64,000 bases of DNA, taken from the NCBI GenBank assembly GCA_902801985.1, contig CADCKD010000003.1:84771-148770 (forward strand), written 5' to 3'. This document shows positions 50,738-57,540 of the stretch, in pieces. Positions within the stretch are counted from its first letter, which is position 1, and every line of letters begins with the position of its first letter. Under the pieces are notes generated by a model. It was not told where the DNA came from. It ran no database searches and saw nothing but the letters and a program-made list of their open reading frames with translations. The DNA comes from an uncultured bacterium (lineage in GTDB: Bacteria; Cyanobacteriota; Vampirovibrionia; Gastranaerophilales; Gastranaerophilaceae). The position numbers were made by a program, and so were the translations under genes.

Positions 50738-50750
50738 TTTGTATTTAATT

Positions 50751-51005
50751 CTATGCAGAATAAACACTAACTTGTTTTCTGTCACGTCTGTGAGGTTCAA
50801 ATTTAACTGTGCCGTCAATCATAGCGTACAATGTATCATCAGAACCGATACCTACGTTATTTCCCGGATGAATTTTTGTTCCTCTTTGACGAACAAGGAT
50901 ATTACCAGCTTTAACTGCTTCTCCGCCGAATTTTTTAACGCCTAAACGCTTCGCTTCGGAGTCGCGGCCGTTACGGGTGGATCCCATACCTTTCTTATGT
51001 GCCAT
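50751..51005 (-). CDS. rpmA: Ribosomal protein bL27
   Basis: 84 residues, standard length. Signatures: [60 protein letters not shown]. The start MAHKK is the mature form: it lacks the cleaved N-terminal extension found in Firmicutes, which fits a Gram-negative-type or cyanobacterial ribosome. It is the second gene after rplU, 43 bp apart, with an AGGAGAA site. Confidence 0.97.
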   Translation of the reverse strand: MAHKKGMGSTRNGRDSEAKRLGVKKFGGEAVKAGNILVRQRGTKIHPGNNVGIGSDDTLYAMIDGTVKFEPHRRDRKQVSVYSA

Positions 51006-51048
51006 TTTTCATTTTCTCCTTTTTACTTAACTAACTACATTTACTGCG

Positions 51049-51408
51049 TTATTCAGCTGAAGCTTCAGCAGTTTCTTCTTTTGTTGATTTTTTAGCAGAA
51101 GTTCTGATTTTTGAAATCATAACTCTTGTAAATTGTTGTCTGTGTCCTTGTTTTTTTCTGTAACCTTTTTTAGGTCTTTGTTTGAACACGATGATTTTTT
51201 TAGCTTTGTCATGTTTAAGGATCTTACCTTCAACAGAAGCTCCTGATACATAAGGTTGTCCAACTTTTGACTTTTTGCCGTTAACAAGCATAACGATTTT
51301 GTCAAAAACAACTTTAGAATCTGCTTCGCCTTCTAATAGCTCAATATCAACGTAGCGTCCTTCTTCTACTTGATACTGTTTTCCGCCAGTTTCAACTATT
51401 GCGAACAT
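51049..51408 (-). CDS. rplU: Ribosomal protein bL21
   Basis: 119 residues. Signatures: [76 protein letters not shown]-terminal tail of about 15 residues ([13 protein letters not shown]) extends beyond the usual 103. An AAAGGAT site lies upstream, and a TATAAT (minus strand, 51438-51443) 30 nt before the ATG is a candidate -10. First gene of rplU-rpmA. Confidence 0.97.
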   Translation of the reverse strand: MFAIVETGGKQYQVEEGRYVDIELLEGEADSKVVFDKIVMLVNGKKSKVGQPYVSGASVEGKILKHDKAKKIIVFKQRPKKGYRKKQGHRQQFTRVMISKIRTSAKKSTKEETAEASAE

Positions 51409-51578
51409 TTTTTTATCCTTTCGTTTGTGGGATCGTAATTATACCGCTAGTGTGGGGTACAATATTTTTCATAACGATTGCCCGAGTAATCACTTATAGT
51501 TATTATTAAACGATAATATCGCATTGTCAAGCTATTTTAATATTTATTAATTATTATGCAATGCTTTGTTATTTGCGT

Positions 51579-51584
51579 TAAAAT
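51579..51584 (+). promoter_or_regulatory. -10-like box 6 nt before the murF ATG
   Basis: TAAAAT, then ATTATT, then ATG. There is no Shine-Dalgarno in the 30 nt upstream, so murF may be translated from a leaderless mRNA. Confidence 0.4.
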
Positions 51585-51590
51585 ATTATT

Positions 51591-52913
51591 ATGTTTACTA
51601 AAGAAGAATTGATAAATATAACAGGGGCGCAAGTTCTTAAAGATGATATAAGCAATGATGCAGATCTTTGCTTGTCTACCGATACCCGAACTATTTCATT
51701 CGGTGATATTTATTTACCTCTAAAGGGTGCCAGTTTTGACGGAGAAGATTTTATCGAAGCTGCTATTGAAAAAGGTTCAAAAGCATATTTTACAACAAAA
51801 GATGTTGTTTATGACGGAGCTGAATTGGTATTGAAGGTAGAAAATACTTTGGACTCTTATCTTAAGATTGCACAATATTACAGAGAAAAAATAAATCCGA
51901 TAACTGTTGGAATAACGGGAAGCTCCGGTAAAACAACTACGAAAGAACTTGTTTATTCTGTATTGAGTCAAAAATTTAAAACCCAGAAAACATATTTAAA
52001 TCATAATAACGAAATTGGTTTTTGCCAGACTGTTTTAGCTATGCAAAATGATACTCAGGCGCTTATTGTTGAAATGGGTATGAGGGGACTTGGTGAAATT
52101 GAGCTTATTACTTCCCATTTAAAACCTAATTATGCAATTATAACAAATTGCGGGAGTGCTCATGTCGGTCGTTTAGGTTCTTTAGATAATATTGCAATTG
52201 CAAAATGTGAAATCGCTAAAGGACTTATGCACAATGGTGTTTTCATCGGATTAGACCAAGATATTATGAAAAAACATCTTGATTATTCAGGAAAGAAAAT
52301 ATTTTATTCCTTGAAAGATGTCAATATTATTCAACAGTCAAAATCATGTTCTAAGTTTGAATATAAAGGAAAGCTATATGAGCTTAATGTTGAAGGAGAA
52401 TATAATATAGAAAATTCATTGTCTGCAATAGAATTGGGACTTGAATTAGGACTTTCATACGAGGAAATCCGCGCCGGTTTAGCTTCATATCGTCCGATAG
52501 AAAAAAGATGGGAAATGGTTTGCGTAAATGGTTTAAATCTCATAAATGACAGCTATAATGCAAACCCGGAATCTGTAAAAGCTTCCGTTAAAACTTTTGT
52601 TGATTTATATTCAAATCCTGTGGTGGTACTTGGTGACATGTGCGAACTCGGAGATGAGAGTGCTATATATCACAGGCAGGTCGGAGAATATCTTGCACGT
52701 TCTAACCATAATGTTAAATATTTGACTGTTGGCAAGTATGCTTCTGAAATTGCTAAAGTCCTTAATAATAGCGGCTTTGATGCAAAGGCATTTGACAATA
52801 ACAAGGATGTTTCTTGTTACATTGTTGAAAATTTGAATAACAGTAATACAATATTTTTGAAAGCTTCTCGTGCGATGAAGTTTGAAGAAATTATAGAAAA
52901 TATAAAAAAATAG
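51591..52913 (+). CDS. murF: UDP-MurNAc-tripeptide:D-Ala-D-Ala ligase
   Basis: 440 residues. It adds the D-Ala-D-Ala dipeptide to UDP-MurNAc-tripeptide in the cytoplasm. Motifs: LSTDTRTISFGDIYLPLKG, ITGSSGKTTTKELV (ATP P-loop), TYLNHNNEIGFCQTVLAM, VEMGMRGLGEIELITSHLKP, NDSYNANPESVKASV and VLGDMCELGDES. Length and order match MurF. It starts the murF-mraY-murD-ftsW-murG run; mraY follows 15 bp later. Confidence 0.95.
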   Translation: MFTKEELINITGAQVLKDDISNDADLCLSTDTRTISFGDIYLPLKGASFDGEDFIEAAIEKGSKAYFTTKDVVYDGAELVLKVENTLDSYLKIAQYYREKINPITVGITGSSGKTTTKELVYSVLSQKFKTQKTYLNHNNEIGFCQTVLAMQNDTQALIVEMGMRGLGEIELITSHLKPNYAIITNCGSAHVGRLGSLDNIAIAKCEIAKGLMHNGVFIGLDQDIMKKHLDYSGKKIFYSLKDVNIIQQSKSCSKFEYKGKLYELNVEGEYNIENSLSAIELGLELGLSYEEIRAGLASYRPIEKRWEMVCVNGLNLINDSYNANPESVKASVKTFVDLYSNPVVVLGDMCELGDESAIYHRQVGEYLARSNHNVKYLTVGKYASEIAKVLNNSGFDAKAFDNNKDVSCYIVENLNNSNTIFLKASRAMKFEEIIENIKK

Positions 52914-52928
52914 AGGGATATTAAGATT

Positions 52929-53909
52929 ATGATAATGGCTGCTGTGGCATTTTTGCTCGGATTTATATTGTGTTCGCTTTTTGGCGTCCCTTATATTTCT
53001 ATGTTGAAAAAGAAAATGATAGGTCAGTATATTAAAGATGTTGCTCCTGAAGCTCATGCTAAGAAAGAAGGAACTCCGACAACCGGTGGTGTTTTTATTG
53101 TTGCTGCAATAATTATGGCTTCTGTAATAACTTTATGCCTTGCTCAAAAAATGAATTCCCTCGCTTTAGTGGTGATTATAACATTGGCGTTTTATACATT
53201 TGCTGGCTTTCAGGATGATTATATAAAAATTAAGGGCAAAGGTAATGACGGATTAACCCCTAGAGGAAAATTGTTCAGGCAAATTGCTATTGCTTTGTTA
53301 CCTACTTTATATTTATTAACTACAAATTCAGCTTCTTGTAATTTTGCTGTTGGTAATTGGGTTATAAATTTAGGGTGGTTTTATCCTATTTTAGCCGTAT
53401 TTATTATAACAGGTGCTTCAAATGCATATAATTTGACTGATGGTTTGGATGGTTTAGCTGCAGGGTGTGGTGTTCCTACATTTATTGCATGCGCTGTTAT
53501 AGCTTTATTACTTGGAAATATTGAGTTAGCAATAATTTCAGCCGCTGTTGCCGGAGCTTTGATTGGATTTTTGGAATATAATAAGCCTAAAGCTCAAGTT
53601 TTTATGGGTGATACCGGATCATTAGCCATCGGAGGTTTACTCGGTACTCTTGCTGTTATTGGTAAATTTGAGTTCTTTTTAATTTTTTGTGCAGCCGTTT
53701 TTATTGTTGAGACTTTATCCGTAATCATTCAAGTGACAAGTTTCAAAACAACAGGAAAGCGTGTATTTAAAATGGCACCTATACATCATCATTTTGAACT
53801 TCTTGGCTGGAGCGAGAAAAAAGTTGTTGCGGTATTTTCTATTGTGTCGCTTTTATGTTCCGTTTTGGCGGTTGTATTGTTTGTATTATTCAGTAAGGGG
53901 ATTATATAA
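52929..53909 (+). CDS. mraY: Phospho-MurNAc-pentapeptide transferase
   Basis: 326 residues with about ten membrane helices. It forms lipid I on undecaprenyl phosphate. Signatures: KEGTPTTGGVFIV, AGFQDDYIKIKGKGNDGLTP (catalytic Asp pair), NAYNLTDGLDGLAAG (NLTDGLDG, Mg2+ and Asp nucleophile), VFMGDTGSLAIGGLLG and MAPIHHHFELLGWSE. An AGAGGGAT site lies upstream. Its TAA overlaps the murD ATG (TAATG). Confidence 0.97.
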   Translation: MIMAAVAFLLGFILCSLFGVPYISMLKKKMIGQYIKDVAPEAHAKKEGTPTTGGVFIVAAIIMASVITLCLAQKMNSLALVVIITLAFYTFAGFQDDYIKIKGKGNDGLTPRGKLFRQIAIALLPTLYLLTTNSASCNFAVGNWVINLGWFYPILAVFIITGASNAYNLTDGLDGLAAGCGVPTFIACAVIALLLGNIELAIISAAVAGALIGFLEYNKPKAQVFMGDTGSLAIGGLLGTLAVIGKFEFFLIFCAAVFIVETLSVIIQVTSFKTTGKRVFKMAPIHHHFELLGWSEKKVVAVFSIVSLLCSVLAVVLFVLFSKGII

Positions 53910-55255
53910 TGAGCGTAAGAGGGAAAAAGGTTTTAGTTTTAGGGCTGTCAAAAAGTGGGATTGCGGCAGCGACTTTTGCAAAAAAGCATGGGGCAAATGT
54001 TTATTTAACTGAATCGCAGGATGTTACTACTAAGGAAAAATCAGATCAGGTGAAGGCGCTGGAAGATTTGGGCATCCATGTAGAGTATGGTAAGCATTCA
54101 AAAGAATTTATTCAGGGTTCGGATATGGCTGTAACCAGCCCGGGTATTCCTCCGCGCAGTGAAATTATAAGAAAAGTCAGAGAAGAGCAAATCCCTGTTA
54201 TATCTGAGTTGGAGCTTGCATACAGAGAATGCGATATACCGTTTATTGTTATTACGGGTACAAATGGTAAAACAACTACGACATCTCTTACGGCGCATAT
54301 TTTATCTAAAAAGCTAAAAACTATGGCTTGCGGGAATATCGGAACTCCGCCTTGTTCTATCGCGGATGAAAATTTAGATTATTTTGTTTGTGAGGCAAGT
54401 TCGTTTCAACTTGATATGAGTACTTCTTTGAAGCCTTATATTGCGGTTTGGACGAATTTTACTCCGGATCATATTGATTGGCATAATGGTCTTGAGAATT
54501 ATTTTAATGCGAAGGCCAGAATTTTTAGAAAACCTCAAACGGCCAAGTATTGCGTCTTAAATGCAAAAGATCCGAAACTTTTAGAATTTTCAAAAGAAGT
54601 TGAAGGGAATGTATTCTTATTCGGGGAAAATATTGGTACTAATTGTTGTTATGAGCAAGATGGCAAAATTGTTTACAAAAGCAATAATGTTGCAGAAGAA
54701 ATTATTGCCTTAGATGAGTGTCCGTTAATTGGTGAACATAATTATCAAAATATTATGTGTTCTATAATTTGCGCAAAGTTAACAGGTATTGATAATGATA
54801 CAATTAAGCAGGCTATTATGGAATTTAGAGCTCCTGAGCACAGATTGGAAAAAGTTTGTGAGGTAGGTGGGGTTACGTTCTATAATGACTCCAAAGCAAC
54901 AAATCCTGAGGCCGCAATTGTGGCTATAAATTCATTTAATGATAAAAATGTCGCTCTTATTGCAGGCGGTCGTGACAAGAATACTGATTTGGACGAATTC
55001 TGTGAAGCTGTAAACGGACATATTAAAACAGTTGTGTTGATTGGTGAAGCAACTGAAAGATTTGAGCAAAATCTTGAAAAACACCATTTTACAAATATCA
55101 TAAAAGCTGCATCTATGGAGGATGCGGTTGATAAATCTGTTCATGCCGGTTCCGATGTTGTTCTTTTATCTCCGGCGTGTGCAAGTTTTGACATGTTTGA
55201 CAGCTACGAGCATAGGGGGAAGGTATTTAAAGATTATGTCTTATCGCGAGTATAA
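53909..55255 (+). CDS. murD: UDP-MurNAc-L-alanine:D-glutamate ligase
   Basis: 448 residues. Adds D-Glu to UDP-MurNAc-L-Ala. Motifs: KVLVLGLSKSGIAAATFAKK at the N-terminal Rossmann domain, VTSPGIPPRSEI, IVITGTNGKTTTTSLTAHIL (P-loop), WTNFTPDHIDWHN, HRLEKVCEVGGVTFYNDSKA, TNPEAAIVAI, and SPACASFDMFDSYEHRGKVF near the C-terminus. Coupled to mraY by a 1-bp overlap; its 3' end overlaps the ftsW start by 20 bp. Confidence 0.97.
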   Translation: MSVRGKKVLVLGLSKSGIAAATFAKKHGANVYLTESQDVTTKEKSDQVKALEDLGIHVEYGKHSKEFIQGSDMAVTSPGIPPRSEIIRKVREEQIPVISELELAYRECDIPFIVITGTNGKTTTTSLTAHILSKKLKTMACGNIGTPPCSIADENLDYFVCEASSFQLDMSTSLKPYIAVWTNFTPDHIDWHNGLENYFNAKARIFRKPQTAKYCVLNAKDPKLLEFSKEVEGNVFLFGENIGTNCCYEQDGKIVYKSNNVAEEIIALDECPLIGEHNYQNIMCSIICAKLTGIDNDTIKQAIMEFRAPEHRLEKVCEVGGVTFYNDSKATNPEAAIVAINSFNDKNVALIAGGRDKNTDLDEFCEAVNGHIKTVVLIGEATERFEQNLEKHHFTNIIKAASMEDAVDKSVHAGSDVVLLSPACASFDMFDSYEHRGKVFKDYVLSRV

Positions 55256-56432
55256 ATCTAAATATCTTCAAAATAACGAAAATAAAACGAAACGAAGAAA
55301 AAAAGACTCTCCGTATTCGTTGACGCCCCCTGATAAGCCTTTGATTATTATAGTAACATTCCTTGTGATAATAGGCTTTTTGGCAATATTTTCTTCTACT
55401 GCTCCAAAATGCATGAGAGAGGGTGCGAATATTGTATCTTTCTTATTAAAACAAGGAGTGTATGCTGTTTTTGGTTTCTTTGCAATGGGATTTTTTGCAG
55501 GGTTTGATTATCATAAATTGGAACGATATAATGTAAAAGTTTTGTGGATTGTTGCTATTATGCTTTTACTTGTAGACTTTACTCCCCTGGGAGTTGAGAT
55601 AAACGGGGCAAGAAGATGGCTTGGACTTGGCCCTTTGCAATTGCAGCCGTCTGAATTTGCAAAACCTTTATTTTGTATGATGCTTGCATCTTCATTTAAA
55701 AATAAAGTGCAGCTTTTGAATACGGATATAATTTGTAAAGTATATTTACCATTGTTGATTATTGTATTTTTAATCTTTAAGCAGCCAAATTTAAGTATGG
55801 TAATTATATTGTTCATGACTTCTTTAGTGATGTATATTGCTGCCGGAGGTCCAATGATGCTGCTTGGAATTGGAGGGGGAATTGTTGGAGCGGGAGTTCT
55901 TGCAATGATTCCAAAGTTGCTCCACGGATATCAGATGGATAGAATTACTATATGGCTAAATCCGGGTAGTGATGCTCAAGGTAAAGGATATAATATAATC
56001 CAATCATTGATTGCTTTTGCTTCCGGCGGAATAACCGGAACGGGGTATGGCGGTTCTATTCAGAAGTTGGCATATTTGCCTGAATGTCATACAGACTTTA
56101 TATTCTCAATTATTGCTGAAGAATTCGGATTTTTAGGGTGCTTTTTTATTGTCGGCTTGTTTGCTGCGCTTGTTTATAGAGGCTTTAGAATTTCTAAAAG
56201 ATGCCCTGATATGTATGGAAAGCTTTTGGCTATTGGTATAACATTTATTTTCGGATTTCAAGCATTTTTGAATATGTCTGTTGCGCGTTCGTTATTACCT
56301 GTAACCGGTGTTACTTTGCCATTTATCAGCTATGGCGGTACATCTATTGTAGTATTCTTGGCAATGGTCGGAATGTTGTTAAATATCTCAAAACAGAGAA
56401 TTAGAAAAGTTAAGGTAGAAGAAGATGTCTAA
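55236..56432 (+). CDS. ftsW: FtsW/RodA-family lipid II polymerase
   Basis: 398 residues from the ATG at 55236, which has a GGAAGG site upstream inside murD; an upstream in-frame start at 55122 lies entirely within murD and is unlikely. A basic N-terminal tail is followed by about ten membrane helices. Signatures: FSSTAPKCM, INGARRWLGLGPLQLQPSEF, KPLFCMM, IQSLIAFASGGITGTGYGGS, ECHTDFIFSIIAEEFGFLG and LPFISYGGTSI (septal SEDS polymerase). Position between murD and murG points to FtsW rather than RodA. Confidence 0.94.
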   Translation: MSYREYKSKYLQNNENKTKRRKKDSPYSLTPPDKPLIIIVTFLVIIGFLAIFSSTAPKCMREGANIVSFLLKQGVYAVFGFFAMGFFAGFDYHKLERYNVKVLWIVAIMLLLVDFTPLGVEINGARRWLGLGPLQLQPSEFAKPLFCMMLASSFKNKVQLLNTDIICKVYLPLLIIVFLIFKQPNLSMVIILFMTSLVMYIAAGGPMMLLGIGGGIVGAGVLAMIPKLLHGYQMDRITIWLNPGSDAQGKGYNIIQSLIAFASGGITGTGYGGSIQKLAYLPECHTDFIFSIIAEEFGFLGCFFIVGLFAALVYRGFRISKRCPDMYGKLLAIGITFIFGFQAFLNMSVARSLLPVTGVTLPFISYGGTSIVVFLAMVGMLLNISKQRIRKVKVEEDV

Positions 56433-57540
56433 AAAAACTTATTTTATAACCGGCGGTGGTACCGGAGGACATATTTATCCTGCAATAGCAGTTGCTGATG
56501 CTCTTTTACAAAAAGAAGATACTAAAAATATATATTATATCGGCAATCCTAATAATATGGAAAAAAATATAGTAAAGGATAAAAATTATACGTTTTTGCC
56601 TGTTTCAAGTTCCGGTATGCCGAGAAAATTGTCATTTGGTTTTATTAAATGGACCTTTTTGATGTTTTTAGGTTGGTTAAAATGTTGTTTTTATATATTA
56701 AAATACAAACCTGATGCCGTATTTGGAACAGGGGGGTACGTTTCTGCTCCGGTGCTTTTTGCTGCTATATCTATGAGGGTGCCTTTTGTAATGCACGATT
56801 GTGATGCAAATCCGGGGCTTGTTACAAGAAAGCTCGCTCCTTATGCGAAAAGTGTTTCTGTAGCTTTTGAAGTCGCAAAGGAAAAATTAAAGAATAATAA
56901 TATCTTTGTGAATGGCAATCCGATAAGAAAAGATTTTTCGCTTCTAGGAAAAGATGAAGCTCGAAAAAGATTGAATTTGTCTTCGGATAAGTTGACTATA
57001 TGTATTATGGGGGGCTCACAAGGGGCAAAAACAATAAATGATGCAACTGTTGTCATTCTTAAAGATTTGGTTGAAGAATTGGATTTACAGGTTATTTTTC
57101 AAACAGGTAAGAAAAACTATGATAGTGTTATTCAACAATTAAAGGATATTTATCCGGAGTATAGCAAGAATTCAAATATTATAGTAAAACCTTATTTTGA
57201 TGATATGATAACGATTTTAAAAGCTGCTGATATTGCAATTTCCCGTTCCGGCTCTTTAAGTATTTCGGAATTATGCGCGTGTGCTGTTGCTACTATCTTT
57301 GTTCCTTATCCATACGCTGCTGCGGATCACCAAAGAAAGAATGCAAAGTATATGCTTGAAAAAGGTGCAGGTTTATATATTGAAGACTCAGAGCTCAGTC
57401 CTGAATCTTTAAAAAATAGTATTTTATCTTTAGTAAATGACAAAATCGACCTTGTAAATATGCAAAATAGTGCACTTGATTTGGCAATTTATGATGGCGC
57501 TGACAGAATTGTAAACCAAATAACTAAGGTTTTTGATTAA
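56425..57540 (+). CDS. murG: Lipid II synthase (GlcNAc transferase)
   Basis: 371 residues. Adds GlcNAc to lipid I on the cytoplasmic face of the membrane. Signatures: ITGGGTGGHIYPAIAVADAL (first Gly-rich loop), FGTGGYVSAPVLFAAI, HDCDANPGLVTRKLAPYAK, GNPIRKDF, CIMGGSQGAKTIND, and ISRSGSLSISELCACAV (UDP-GlcNAc site). It overlaps ftsW by 8 bp. Its stop codon overlaps the convergent M16 peptidase stop by 4 bp, with no room for a terminator. Confidence 0.96.
   Translation: MSKKTYFITGGGTGGHIYPAIAVADALLQKEDTKNIYYIGNPNNMEKNIVKDKNYTFLPVSSSGMPRKLSFGFIKWTFLMFLGWLKCCFYILKYKPDAVFGTGGYVSAPVLFAAISMRVPFVMHDCDANPGLVTRKLAPYAKSVSVAFEVAKEKLKNNNIFVNGNPIRKDFSLLGKDEARKRLNLSSDKLTICIMGGSQGAKTINDATVVILKDLVEELDLQVIFQTGKKNYDSVIQQLKDIYPEYSKNSNIIVKPYFDDMITILKAADIAISRSGSLSISELCACAVATIFVPYPYAAADHQRKNAKYMLEKGAGLYIEDSELSPESLKNSILSLVNDKIDLVNMQNSALDLAIYDGADRIVNQITKVFD

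Noticed and set aside
51409..51590. A structured ribosomal-protein leader before rplU
   Set aside because: The candidate -10 box lies only about 30 nt before the ATG, leaving no room for a regulatory leader, and I see no stable hairpin.
55122..55235. Longer ftsW start inside murD
   Set aside because: Adds 38 residues unlike FtsW, without a ribosome binding site; the ATG at 55236 has GGAAGG upstream.
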